Below are positions 25,574 to 33,728 of a stretch of DNA of 64,000 bases, one piece after another (positions within the stretch are counted from its first letter, which is position 1; every line of letters begins with the position of its first letter). Below the pieces are notes generated by a model that was not told the DNA's origin, made no database searches, and was given only the letters and a program-made list of their open reading frames with translations. This stretch comes from Paenibacillus tyrphae (GTDB taxonomy: Bacteria > Bacillota > Bacilli > Paenibacillales > NBRC-103111). The position numbers and the translations under genes were made by a program. The DNA is taken from positions 1 to 64,000 of the forward strand of contig NZ_JNVM01000017.1 of NCBI RefSeq assembly GCF_000722545.1, given 5' to 3'.

Positions 25574-26368
25574 ATGTACAAAGTGCTGATCGCAGACGAT
25601 GAGACGCTGGATCTGGAAGGAATGAAGACGTTTATTCCTTGGGAGTCGCTCGGGATGGAGATTGTGGGCGCCGTGACGAACGGGTTCTCCGCTTGCGAGC
25701 TGATCGAGACCCAGAAGATCGATGTGCTGGTTACCGACGTCAATATGCCCAACATGTCCGGACTCGAGCTGGCGAAGCGCGTGAAGGAACGGTTCCACGA
25801 CGTGCGGATCGTTTTTGTCAGCGGTTACAGAGATTTTCAATATGTGAAGGAAGCCCTGACCTTGCAAGCTTACAGCTATGTGCTGAAACCGATGAACGAG
25901 GACGAGCTCATTCAATCGCTTGAGCGTATTCGGCGGGATCTGGATGACGCCCGCAAGCGCGAGCAAGCGGAGCATGAAGTCCGGCAGATGCTTTCAGGCG
26001 GCGCAAAGCCCGCTCCATCTCCAGCTGTGGCCGCGGACGGGATGGGTAAAAACGGGAAGCTGATTCAAGAAATTATCGGCATGATGCGCAGCGGACTGGA
26101 TCAGCCGCTCACGCTGAAGGAAGTGGCGGATCAATTCTCGTTTTCGCCGAATTACCTCGGGCAAATGTTCAAGGAAGCGACGGGCCAGACGTTCCATGAA
26201 TACCTGGTCGCGCTGCGTATGGAAAAAGCCGGGGAGCTGCTTCGCGATCCGAAGCTGCGCATTTATGAGGTGGCTTATCGGGTCGGCTACCGCTATATCC
26301 CTTATTTCAGCAAGCAATTCAAAGAAACGTACCGGATGACTCCGCTGGAATTCCGCAATGGCCAATAG
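25574..26368 (+). CDS. AraC-type response regulator (YesN-like)
   Basis: A 264-residue two-component regulator. The receiver domain (residues 1-125) has the acidic pair IADDE, the phospho-aspartate in VLVTDVNMP near residue 54, and the conserved lysine in YVLKPMNE near 105. After a linker of about 45 residues with Pro/Ala, two AraC helix-turn-helix motifs follow: TLKEVADQFSFSPNYLGQMFK near 180 and IYEVAYRVGYRYIPYFSKQFK near 228. GAGGAGG before the ATG at 25574 sets the start. The kinase gene overlaps its 3' end. It probably activates one of the adjacent sugar operons. Confidence 0.93.
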   Translation: MYKVLIADDETLDLEGMKTFIPWESLGMEIVGAVTNGFSACELIETQKIDVLVTDVNMPNMSGLELAKRVKERFHDVRIVFVSGYRDFQYVKEALTLQAYSYVLKPMNEDELIQSLERIRRDLDDARKREQAEHEVRQMLSGGAKPAPSPAVAADGMGKNGKLIQEIIGMMRSGLDQPLTLKEVADQFSFSPNYLGQMFKEATGQTFHEYLVALRMEKAGELLRDPKLRIYEVAYRVGYRYIPYFSKQFKETYRMTPLEFRNGQ

Positions 26369-28211
26369 CCGATTCCGGTCCGCACTCCGTCGATCCCAGC
26401 GAAACACCGCGGCCGCTTCGGGGCCGAAAGCGCGGTACATGCCCTTCGGGTACAAGCTGATGCTGTCCTATATGCTGCTTACCTTGGTTCACGTCATCTT
26501 GTTCGGTTATTTGGCCAATTGGATCTTCGTGGATTCGGTCCGCAAGCAGACGAGCGAGAACGTTCAGGCGGCGCTGCGCCAAATGAAGGACAATATCGAG
26601 TACCGGATGAAGGATACGGTTCGTCTGTCGGATATGATCTACTACGACGAGACCGTGGCTTCCCGGCTGAGAAGATTGAACGAAGGCTACTACGGCTACG
26701 AATCGGTCACGCAGTATTTGGAGCCCAAGTTCGATAGCGTTATCAAGGCGACGAACCACCGCATCTGGCTCGTCGTTTACTTGCGCAACGAAACGTTGCC
26801 CGAAATCTACTCGTTTTATAACGATTCGGACCCGCTGACCTATGCCGGCAAAAGCTATAACATGATGTATTTGAAGCGGATCGCCGACAACTCGTGGTAT
26901 AAGGATTTTCCCCCGGAGCGTTACGGGGTGACCATGCAGTGGCAGCAGATCGACCGGGACGCCGAGTTCGGCAATATTTCGCTCCTGCGGCGGCTCGTGG
27001 ACACGGCTTCCTTCGGCCGCCAGTTAGATTTCGGCTTCATGCGGCTAACCGTCAAGCTGACGGAGATGTTCGAGACCGTCTCTCCGGATTTCGGGGAAGG
27101 CACGTCGGTTCGGATCCAGGACGGGAAAGGACAGATTTTGTTCGAGCGGGGCGCCTGGACGGCGGGAAGGATTGCCGAGGTCGGGGAAAGCAACTACTTG
27201 ACGATTACCGAGCCGTTCCAAGACTTGGATTGGAAGCTTGTAGCCAGCATCCCGAAGGAATGGGTCGAGAAGGATGCGAAGAAAGTGAAGGTGCTGACCG
27301 CCGTCATCGGATCGGCCAGCTTCTTGCTCTTTCTCGGCGTAGGCGGTTTCCTGTCGCGCTACTTCTCCAAACGGGTGTCGCGCATTGTGACGGTGCTTGA
27401 TTCGTTCCGTCACGGCAGCTTCCATAAGCGGATACGCTTCAAGGGAAAGGACGAGTTCTCGACGATCTCGCAATCCATCAACGCGATGGCGGAGCATATC
27501 GACGGGTTGATTCAACAGGTGTACGTTGCCGGCATCAAGAAGAAAGAAGCCGAGCTGGAATCGCTGCAGGCCCAGATCAATCCGCATTTTCTGTACAATA
27601 CGCTGTCCTCGATCAGCCTGCTGGCCAAGTTCGGGCAAGTCGAGCAGCTGCACCGGATGGTCAGTAATCTGGCGCTGTTCTACCGGCTTTCGCTCAACGA
27701 AGGGCGCACCATTATTCCGGTAGCGAACGAGCTGGAGCAGGCGAAGGCCTATCTCGATATTCAAAAGGTGAAGTATACCGACCGGCTGGACGTACTGTTC
27801 GAGATCGAGCCGGAGCTGCTGCGCTACGAGATGGTCAAGCTGATTTTGCAGCCGTTCTTGGAAAATGTGCTGAAGCATGCCTGGACGGGCGACCGGGTGC
27901 ATATCCGGGTAGCCGGTCGCCGGATCGGCGACGATATCGAGTTCCGCATCATCGATGACGGCGTCGGGATGACGCCGGACACGCTGCGGCGCATCTCGCA
28001 GTTCGACGATGGCGAGGAAGCCGGGTACGGCATCCGCAACGTTCACCAACGGATCGAGCTGCATTACGGCAAGCCGTACGGCGTAAGCATCTACAGCAAG
28101 CTGGGCATCGGGACGTCGGTGACGATCCGGCTGCCGTGCGTGCCGCGGACGGCGCCATACGTATCCAGCCGGGCGGAGCTGGGTGCCGGACGGCGCCCGG
28201 AGGAGGCGTGA
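26358..28211 (+). CDS. Sensor histidine kinase (YesM-like)
   Basis: A 617-residue membrane sensor and partner of the upstream regulator. An N-terminal membrane helix (residues 33-55) is followed by an extracellular sensor of about 260 residues, a second helix near 313-333, and HAMP near 334-385. The His_kinase domain follows with QINPHFLYNTLSSI (phospho-histidine near residue 411). The ATPase has ENVLKHAW (N box), IDDGVGM and GYGIRNVHQRI. The ATG at 26358 overlaps the regulator's stop by 11 bases, with only a weak site, so translation is likely coupled; a start at the ATG near 26439 would still keep the first helix. The extracellular ligand is probably a sugar or a binding protein. Confidence 0.92.
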   Translation: MANSRFRSALRRSQRNTAAASGPKARYMPFGYKLMLSYMLLTLVHVILFGYLANWIFVDSVRKQTSENVQAALRQMKDNIEYRMKDTVRLSDMIYYDETVASRLRRLNEGYYGYESVTQYLEPKFDSVIKATNHRIWLVVYLRNETLPEIYSFYNDSDPLTYAGKSYNMMYLKRIADNSWYKDFPPERYGVTMQWQQIDRDAEFGNISLLRRLVDTASFGRQLDFGFMRLTVKLTEMFETVSPDFGEGTSVRIQDGKGQILFERGAWTAGRIAEVGESNYLTITEPFQDLDWKLVASIPKEWVEKDAKKVKVLTAVIGSASFLLFLGVGGFLSRYFSKRVSRIVTVLDSFRHGSFHKRIRFKGKDEFSTISQSINAMAEHIDGLIQQVYVAGIKKKEAELESLQAQINPHFLYNTLSSISLLAKFGQVEQLHRMVSNLALFYRLSLNEGRTIIPVANELEQAKAYLDIQKVKYTDRLDVLFEIEPELLRYEMVKLILQPFLENVLKHAWTGDRVHIRVAGRRIGDDIEFRIIDDGVGMTPDTLRRISQFDDGEEAGYGIRNVHQRIELHYGKPYGVSIYSKLGIGTSVTIRLPCVPRTAPYVSSRAELGAGRRPEEA

Positions 28212-28224
28212 GGGTGTTGAAACG

Positions 28225-28248
28225 AGCTTCCCGTAGGGGGAAGCTTAT
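28225..28248 (+). terminator. Possible terminator after the YesM-like gene
   Basis: AGCTTCCC, a short loop, GGGAAGCT, then TATTT: an 8-bp stem 13 bp past the kinase stop. The T-tract is weak. Confidence 0.45.
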
Positions 28249-28655
28249 TTCAATTGCTTGAGTAGTTGGCTAACCCAGCCCTGCGATATGCCAACCAGGT
28301 TACCCCATTCGGCTTGCGAAGCGGATGGATGCTGTTCCATCACCGCGGTCAGGCGGAGCATCGTATCCTTATTCCGTTTTCGTTTCGTTCCGGTTACCGA
28401 TTCGTCATTCCTGCCCGACTCCTTTAAACAGGCCTTGCAGATAAAATGTCCTCGAAAAAAGAAAAGCTGCTCGTCGGAGGAACAAAAAAGACATTCCTCC
28501 GCGCGGTATTTCCGGATCAGCACCTGCCTTTTTTCATCATCGACAAAAAATTCAATCGCATCGCCAAACTCTATGTTCAAAGTTCGTTGCAGTTCAATCG
28601 GCAGATTAATGCGTCCTAGATGATCCAAATGTCGGACAATGCCCGTTTTTTTCAT
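28245..28655 (-). CDS. AbrB/SpoVT-type regulator with zinc ribbon and C-terminal helix-turn-helix
   Basis: A 136-residue DNA-binding protein in three parts. Residues 1-50 form the swapped-hairpin AbrB domain (TGIVRHLDHLGRINLPIELQ, then GDAIEFFVDD). Residues 55-78 hold two CxxC pairs, CLFC and CKAC, spaced like a zinc ribbon. Residues 95-136 form a helix-turn-helix segment (SQAEWGNLVGISQGWVSQLL). AbrB and SpoVT govern transition-state and spore genes in Bacillales, but the target here is unknown. Its ATG at 28655 has GGGAGTTCGGGAAA ahead. It converges with the YesM-like gene. Confidence 0.82.
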   Translation of the reverse strand: MKKTGIVRHLDHLGRINLPIELQRTLNIEFGDAIEFFVDDEKRQVLIRKYRAEECLFCSSDEQLFFFRGHFICKACLKESGRNDESVTGTKRKRNKDTMLRLTAVMEQHPSASQAEWGNLVGISQGWVSQLLKQLK

Positions 28656-28971
28656 TTTCCCGAACTCCCGTAACCTAGAATAAGCTTAGTAGTGCGAATC
28701 CCCGTCAGAGAAAAGGATAAAAATGCCACCGTCAGCTTTTGGAGTTCCATTCCGTTATAGAAGTGATGGACCGCCTTCTCTCTGGGCGCGTCGGGATGCT
28801 TTGGACAACTGCCAGGAGTCGAGCTAACCCTACTAAGACACGCTTTCTACTACATATAACGATCTATCCCGAACAAATTTGACGAAAAAAAATTACAAAA
28901 ATAAGAAACTTATTACATAAAATGCTCGTTCAAACAATTGTATATAACAGAATGGTGTTGGAGGAGTATAC
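28656..28971. other. Divergent intergenic region with promoters expected; no gene seen
   Basis: 316 bp between the AbrB-type gene and the first ECF sigma gene. The left two-thirds has average GC; the last 110 bp are very AT-rich (A-tracts at 28882-28902), as expected for a promoter region. A TTGACG-like hexamer is at 28879, but I could not match a convincing -10 box. No coding frame or RNA element was recognised. Confidence 0.4.
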
Positions 28972-29556
28972 ATGGAGCAATGGCTCACGTTCTTACGTAA
29001 TCATTTCCATCACCTGGACAACTCATCTCAAGAATTGATCTATCATTCTTTTCGGGAACTGATCTATCACGACATATACTTTTTGTTCAGGGATCATGCT
29101 TTAGCCGAAGATGTTGTACAAGAATCATTCTTAAAAGTGGTAGAGAAAGCGCCGAAACTGGAAAATACGGTAAATATGAAGGCTTGGCTCAAAAAAGTAG
29201 CCCGGAATACCGCTTACGATTGTTTTAAAAAAAACAAAAAATACCGGCATGTATCCGACCTGCAGCTCGTTAAAGACAGTGAATACTTTTCTCCGACCGA
29301 AGAACGCACAGTGGCCGATCAGGTGGAAGAAAAAATCCGTGACGAACTGCTTCACGAAGCCCTGAATCAATTGAACTTCAAATACAGGCATGTGTTGCTT
29401 TTATTCTACATCGAAGAAAAATCATACCGGGAGATCGCACAGGAATTGCAGATATCGGAACAAGCCCTCGCTCAAATCCTGACAAGGGCCCGCAAGAAAT
29501 TGTTTTATTATTTCTCGAGAAAATGGGTTGATCAAAATGAATCATTTAGACCATGA
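28972..29556 (+). CDS. ECF-type RNA polymerase sigma factor
   Basis: A 194-residue extracytoplasmic-function sigma factor. Region 2 spans about residues 20-85 (IYFLFRDHALAEDVVQESFLKVVEKA, with the core-binding D-x-V-Q-E-x-F pattern, and ARNTAYDCFKKNKKYR in region 2.4). Region 4 spans about 130-180 (LNFKYRHVLLLFYIEEKSYREIAQEL, then SEQALAQILTRARKKL). TTGGAGGAG before the ATG fixes the start. Its stop lies within the start region of the next gene, which is likely its anti-sigma factor. Base composition is lower in GC than in most neighbours. Confidence 0.92.
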   Translation: MEQWLTFLRNHFHHLDNSSQELIYHSFRELIYHDIYFLFRDHALAEDVVQESFLKVVEKAPKLENTVNMKAWLKKVARNTAYDCFKKNKKYRHVSDLQLVKDSEYFSPTEERTVADQVEEKIRDELLHEALNQLNFKYRHVLLLFYIEEKSYREIAQELQISEQALAQILTRARKKLFYYFSRKWVDQNESFRP

Positions 29557-30322
29557 TGATCACAAGCTGAAGGAATTGTTGAAACGAAACTATGTCCGTG
29601 TCGAAATCCCCGATGGCGCGGCGTCTTGGCAGCAAGTACAGCTCAGGCTAAAAAAGATCGGCCGCCGTAAAATGTTCATCCGGCGCATCAAGCTAACGGC
29701 TGCGATTATCGCCTGCTCCTTGGTCATCAACTTTTTGATGAATGACAATTTTCCTACCTCCTATGCGAATATTGCCTCGCTGCTTAAAAAGGTTCAGGGC
29801 AATATCATAGAAATTTTTTATGAAGCGCCGCCGGCTCGGGACTCTACACACGCTAAAACAACTGCGCCTCCGGAAGAAAAGCCGCCTGCTTCGAATCACC
29901 CTAGCAGCAGCTTCGATCCCGAAAAAACCAGTTTGGAAGAAGCTAAAAATAAATTGGCCTTCCCTCTCTTGACTCCATCCTATGTACCTGAACGATTCAG
30001 GTTAGATGCCGTATTCGTAACGAAGGAACCGAACGGAACGTATCATGATGCCTACTTGGAATACCTCGATGAACATGGAGAGTTGTTAAAGATCAGTCAA
30101 CGAAAAATTGAAGGAAAAACAGGGGCAATTAAAACCGATATTCATAGCGATTCGGGCGAATTTATTGATGTTTTTGTGGGTGAACATCCGGCGGTTTTAT
30201 TCGCGGATCGGAATGGCAGCATAACGAGCTTGGAATGGCTGACGAAAGACAGAATTAAAATCTATATCTCCGGACCCGTCGCCAAAGAGGATATTTTAAA
30301 GATTGGAGCATCATTACAATGA
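29537..30322 (+). CDS. Probable anti-sigma factor with single membrane helix and DUF4367-like domain
   Basis: A 261-residue protein whose start overlaps the sigma gene by 20 bases, the usual sigma/anti-sigma layout. Residues 1-45 are cytoplasmic and basic, residues 50-68 form one membrane helix (LTAAIIACSLVINFLM), and a Pro/Ser-rich linker spans about 95-125. The extracellular part resembles DUF4367 domains (AFPLLTPSYVPERFRLDAVFV, LLKISQRK, NGSITSLEWLTKDRIKIYISGP). No H-x-x-x-C-x-x-C zinc motif is present, so it is not a ZAS-type anti-sigma. A TTG at 29528 is also in frame; I prefer the ATG at 29537. The anti-sigma role is inferred from context. Confidence 0.75.
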   Translation: MNHLDHDDHKLKELLKRNYVRVEIPDGAASWQQVQLRLKKIGRRKMFIRRIKLTAAIIACSLVINFLMNDNFPTSYANIASLLKKVQGNIIEIFYEAPPARDSTHAKTTAPPEEKPPASNHPSSSFDPEKTSLEEAKNKLAFPLLTPSYVPERFRLDAVFVTKEPNGTYHDAYLEYLDEHGELLKISQRKIEGKTGAIKTDIHSDSGEFIDVFVGEHPAVLFADRNGSITSLEWLTKDRIKIYISGPVAKEDILKIGASLQ

Positions 30323-30324
30323 AT

Positions 30325-30573
30325 AGCGAACAAGGGGAGCCCTCTGGAGCTTGTTGAGAAACCCGCTTCGCGTAGAAAAATCTCTGCATACGCCGGTGGG
30401 GTATATCCCTCCAGCCGCTCTTGAAACCCGTGAACTTGATTAGAATTTGCGGTACTTTCACGGGTTCCAAAGGCGGACGTAAACTCTTACGGGATATACC
30501 CCACCTCTATTTGTCTGAGTTTTTCTACTTCAGGGTTTGTCAACACTCTGAAGGGGAACATCCCCTGTTCGCT
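30325..30573. repeat. Nested imperfect palindrome of about 250 bp, ending in a T-run
   Basis: Four sets of inverted repeats are nested in order. Outermost: AGCGAACAAGGGGA (30325-30338) with TCCCCTGTTCGCT (30561-30573). Next: TGTTGAGAAACCC (30352-30364) with GGGTTTGTCAACA (30533-30545), one mismatch, and GTAGAAAAA with TTTTTCTAC. Then GGTGGGGTATATCCC (30395-30409) with a perfect partner at 30491-30505. Innermost: GAAACCCGTGAA with TTCACGGGTTC. The right end runs into seven T residues. It fills the gap between two convergent genes. It could be an oversized terminator, a folded RNA or a palindromic mobile element (MITE-like). Confidence 0.75.
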
Positions 30574-30581
30574 TTTTTTCT

Positions 30582-31046
30582 TTAATCCGGAATGAGCAAG
30601 GTGGAGGAATAACGAGCGCCATCTTCCTTTGTGCTACCGTAAGTAATCCAATGGGACGATTTCACCCGATAATAATAGCCGCTCGAAACGGACAAATTGT
30701 CGATGGTCTTATTGATGCGCGATGCATTGCTCATCTCCGCCTTCTCTCCTGTGTATACGTCAATCCATTCACTTCCCGTCCAACGCTGTAAAACCAACTG
30801 TATCCCGACCGAATCCACTCTACGGGTCGCAATGCTTTCCCCCCATAGACTTGCCTCTCCATTCCCGCTATAACTTATGTAAGCAGAACCGTTTTCAAGG
30901 TAATTAAAATTGGGATCAAACGGGGTAAATGAAGTGACAACTTCCGGCGGTGGCGGCGTTTGAGCTGCCATAGCTTGTCCGGGAATTGCCAGAGCAATCG
31001 CAAGCACGGCCATGATTACAGTTTTTGCAGCGAATGGTCTCAACAC
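30582..31046 (-). CDS. Small secreted protein, unknown function (DUF6147-like)
   Basis: A 154-residue protein with a Sec signal peptide: basic start, hydrophobic core TVIMAVLAIALAIPG, and a likely cut after QAMAA. The mature part is about 125 residues with many Tyr, Ser and Trp and strand-like segments (GSAYISYSGNGEASLWGES, VGIQLVLQRWTGSEW, SSGYYYRVKSSHWI). This resembles the small secreted DUF6147 family of Bacillales. GGGAGG five bases before a GTG at 31046 sets the start; the frame is open to 31073. Function is not known. Confidence 0.75.
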   Translation of the reverse strand: MLRPFAAKTVIMAVLAIALAIPGQAMAAQTPPPPEVVTSFTPFDPNFNYLENGSAYISYSGNGEASLWGESIATRRVDSVGIQLVLQRWTGSEWIDVYTGEKAEMSNASRINKTIDNLSVSSGYYYRVKSSHWITYGSTKEDGARYSSTLLIPD

Positions 31047-31156
31047 GGATTCCTCCCTAAAAATTCGATTCATTATCCTTAACGCCTTATCTATTAAAAA
31101 TCTAACGCTTTATTTTCATCGACTCATCCCAAGCAACCGAACGCATGACTACGTAC

Positions 31157-31196
31157 AAAAAAGCCCGCTCCCGGCCGAACCGGAGGCGAGCTTTTG
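31157..31196 (-). terminator. Terminator of the sigma/anti-sigma operon at 31.2-33.5 kb
   Basis: On the minus strand, AAAAGCTCGCCTCCGG and CCGGGAGCGGGCTTTTTT form an imperfect hairpin around a short loop and end in six T residues, 30 bp past the anti-sigma stop. Confidence 0.7.
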
Positions 31197-31224
31197 TATT
31201 GTTTTGTCTTGGCGATTTTCCAAA

Positions 31225-32964
31225 TTAAGGTTTTGCGACGATCGGCACTTCCCACTTCACATCGCGGTGCTGCTTTTGCACGGCCTTATACGTGACCGTC
31301 AATTCCTTCGGCTCCTTCTCAAGCTGCGGGATCACCAGCACGCCCTGTTGGCTGACCGTGCCGTCAGCGTTGCGGGTCGACGTTTTTTGCAGCAAAGCAT
31401 CGTACTCCTTGCCCGTCTCGTCCTTGACCTGCCAAATATCCAGCGCAACGACGTCCTTGGCCAGCTCCGCTTGAAGCTCGATCACCCCGCCTGTACCGCT
31501 AACGGTCTGATTCCCGATTTTGGTTTCCGCAGGGTCCGTCTTCATGGCAAAGTTGCTGAAGGTGAGCCGGGTTCCTTGGTCCTCCGCCTGAACCGGCTTT
31601 TGCTGCAGCTGGGCAGGCTTCAGCTTCGCGCTGAAATTGGCCAGTTCATTCGTGTAAACGGAGTGCAGTCTGAACGTAAGCTTCCGGTCGCCGCTCATTG
31701 GCACAAACGTATGCCACAATTGCATGACCTCGTCCGTTCCCGTGCCCGTAATCCCGTTTACAATCGTGTTTTTCTCGATGCTCAAGTCTCTGTCGCGCAG
31801 CAAGCCGTCGTCTCCCGCCGCCACAACCTTCCCTTGCTCGTCGACAAGCTCGTAAGCGATTTTGTATTCCTGAATGGCACGACTGAGCTGGAAAGACTGG
31901 AATCCACCCGGGCCCGGATTCATCTCCTCGGACAGACCGTTCTGCTTCATGATCTGCTTCTGCCGCTCGCGAACTTCGGGAGTGAGCTGGGTCTCCAGCG
32001 ACAGCAGCGTGGCACTAGGCGCGAAATCGACCTTCTTGAAGTCGATCTTCAGCCCTTGCGACGACGTATACTGCTGGTTGACCGCTACCGATTTCGTCGC
32101 CCGCTTCGCTTCGGCCATATCGATCGGAACCGACAGCTTCCAGCTTCCTTCTTTACCGTCGAGCTTCGCCCAATGCACCTCGGCGGTCAGTTCGTCCGGC
32201 AGCTCTCTTCCGGTGGCGGTCAGTCCGGTCAATTCCTGGCGAATCATGATATACTCGCCTTCTTTCCTCATCGTCCATCCCCATCCCGCTTCTTCAGGCT
32301 TGATGAGAGGCGTTCCGTTTTTGTCCTTAAGGACAAACTCTTCCAATCTGTTTTTCCGTTCTCCCAGCTTTAACATATCGAAATCGATTTTGTTGCCGTT
32401 CTGGTCTATCGCTTCGCACATGACCGCAACGCGCAGCGTATCCGCCAATACCTCCTTGATCTTTAACGTGATGCCTTGATCCGTTACGCCGAGATCAAGC
32501 TGCTTCGAGAAGCCTTGCTTGACGGCCTCCTTGATCCCTTGGTCCACGTCCTTACTGTTGCTGAAAATGCTTTTCACATAATCCGCGAAGGTCGGCGATA
32601 CGAAGGTACCCAGCGATATGGCTACGGCCAATCCGGCCACAACAATGGTTACTTTTTTCAAAATGTCCACACTCCTCTTTTTCCAATCGATACGTTTGGG
32701 TGCGGAGTCCGGCGTTTCGGCCGCTTGCGGCTGCTCGCCCGGCACGTAAGGGTCCAAGCGGTCCAATATGGCCTGGGTAAATCCATCCTCGGGCTGCACT
32801 TCTTCGAGCGCCGGATCAAAGTCGTCCAGCGAAGTCAGGAGTCGTTCCATTTCGTTCCGGCAATCGGCGCAGCTCTCCAAATGGCGTTCCCACTGTCTGG
32901 CTTCAAACGGAGAAAGGTCTTGGTTCAGTTCCGCGGCCAGCCGATCAGCTCTGACGCACTTCAT
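31225..32964 (-). CDS. Zinc-finger anti-sigma factor with large extracellular domain (DUF4179 type)
   Basis: A 579-residue membrane-bound anti-sigma factor. The first 40 residues hold the ZAS zinc motif (WERHLESCADCRNEM, H-x-x-x-C-x-x-C). A single membrane helix lies near residues 107-125 (VTIVVAGLAVAISLGTFV). The extracellular part is about 450 residues of repeated beta-rich segments and matches the DUF4179 plus DUF5643-like layout found behind many Paenibacillus ECF factors. The ATG at 32964 overlaps the sigma gene by 20 bases, and GGGGGAG precedes it. It should hold the sigma factor inactive until an envelope signal arrives. Confidence 0.88.
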   Translation of the reverse strand: MKCVRADRLAAELNQDLSPFEARQWERHLESCADCRNEMERLLTSLDDFDPALEEVQPEDGFTQAILDRLDPYVPGEQPQAAETPDSAPKRIDWKKRSVDILKKVTIVVAGLAVAISLGTFVSPTFADYVKSIFSNSKDVDQGIKEAVKQGFSKQLDLGVTDQGITLKIKEVLADTLRVAVMCEAIDQNGNKIDFDMLKLGERKNRLEEFVLKDKNGTPLIKPEEAGWGWTMRKEGEYIMIRQELTGLTATGRELPDELTAEVHWAKLDGKEGSWKLSVPIDMAEAKRATKSVAVNQQYTSSQGLKIDFKKVDFAPSATLLSLETQLTPEVRERQKQIMKQNGLSEEMNPGPGGFQSFQLSRAIQEYKIAYELVDEQGKVVAAGDDGLLRDRDLSIEKNTIVNGITGTGTDEVMQLWHTFVPMSGDRKLTFRLHSVYTNELANFSAKLKPAQLQQKPVQAEDQGTRLTFSNFAMKTDPAETKIGNQTVSGTGGVIELQAELAKDVVALDIWQVKDETGKEYDALLQKTSTRNADGTVSQQGVLVIPQLEKEPKELTVTYKAVQKQHRDVKWEVPIVAKP

Positions 32965-33514
32965 AGATGAACTCCCCCTCTACTCCGGAATTGGACATGC
33001 TCTCCCGCAGCTTCTGCCTGGCGCGGTACAGACGCATCTGCACCGTGCTTATGGGAACCGAAAGCCGTTCCGCAATTTCCTGATAGCTTAAATGTTGCAC
33101 ATATCTCATCACAAACACCGCACGCTGGCTCTGATCGAGCTCCATAATCCGCTGCTCCAACGCCTGTCTCCGTTCCTTCTCCAAGTAGGCGGTTTCCGGA
33201 GTTTCTCCCTGCATGAACTCGGCGTCGAAGCCGGTGATGTCGGGTCTGCGCTTGCGCTTGCGCAGCTCGTCAATACAGCGGTTGGCCGCGATCCGGTACA
33301 GCCACGCGGAAAAGCTGTGCCCCGGCGTATACTCGTTCAAATGATTATACGCTTTAATGAACACCTCTTGGGCAATGTCCTGCGTATCCGGCGAATGACC
33401 CAGCATGCGCCGAAGCAGGGCAAATACCCTTCCCTTGTATTTATCGATAATTTGAGCGAACGCCTGCTTGTCTCCATTCAGAATCCGCCCAACGATTTCA
33501 ATGTCATTGTCCAT
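32945..33514 (-). CDS. ECF sigma factor (SigW/SigX-like)
   Basis: A 189-residue ECF sigma factor. Region 2: AFAQIIDKYKGRVFALLRRML, then DTQDIAQEVFIKAYNHL, and WLYRIAANRCIDELRKRKRR. Region 4: MELDQSQRAVFVMRYVQHLSYQEIAERL and STVQMRLYRARQKLR. The RRRP-type linker between regions 2 and 4 (RRPDITGFDAE) resembles SigW-group proteins. AGGGAGG before the ATG at 33514 sets the start 39 bases inside the longest frame. It is co-transcribed with its anti-sigma factor. Confidence 0.92.
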   Translation of the reverse strand: MDNDIEIVGRILNGDKQAFAQIIDKYKGRVFALLRRMLGHSPDTQDIAQEVFIKAYNHLNEYTPGHSFSAWLYRIAANRCIDELRKRKRRPDITGFDAEFMQGETPETAYLEKERRQALEQRIMELDQSQRAVFVMRYVQHLSYQEIAERLSVPISTVQMRLYRARQKLRESMSNSGVEGEFIYEVRQS

Positions 33515-33644
33515 CCTAGCCCTCCCTGTCCCAAAAGGTTCGCTGCGCAGCATCTGCCTTTTGCGGCAGTTACATTAGGTATGACGCTGAAGAAATGGAA
33601 ATCTTTCTCTAACTGGAAAAATTTTTTCGCCGCCATCCGGTTCC

Positions 33645-33671
33645 TGTCACAAACCGCTCTCCTTGTTCGCC
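33645..33671 (+). promoter_or_regulatory. ECF41-type promoter of the oxidoreductase-sigJ operon
   Basis: TGTCACA (33645-33651), a 16-bp spacer, and CGCC (33668-33671). The established ECF41 promoter is TGTCACA with CGTC about 16 bp later. The match is perfect in the -35 box and 3 of 4 in the -10 box, 58 bp before the FAD oxidoreductase start. It suggests that the downstream ECF41 factor drives its own operon. Confidence 0.65.
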
Positions 33672-33728
33672 ATAACGAGTAGCAACGCTGTTTTCCGGAG
33701 TGATCCGAACCCAAAGGAGGAAATAGTC

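Noticed and set aside
28656..28971. Possible riboswitch or T-box upstream of the first ECF sigma gene
   Set aside because: No T-box bulge (TGGNACC), no aptamer core and no leader terminator could be found.
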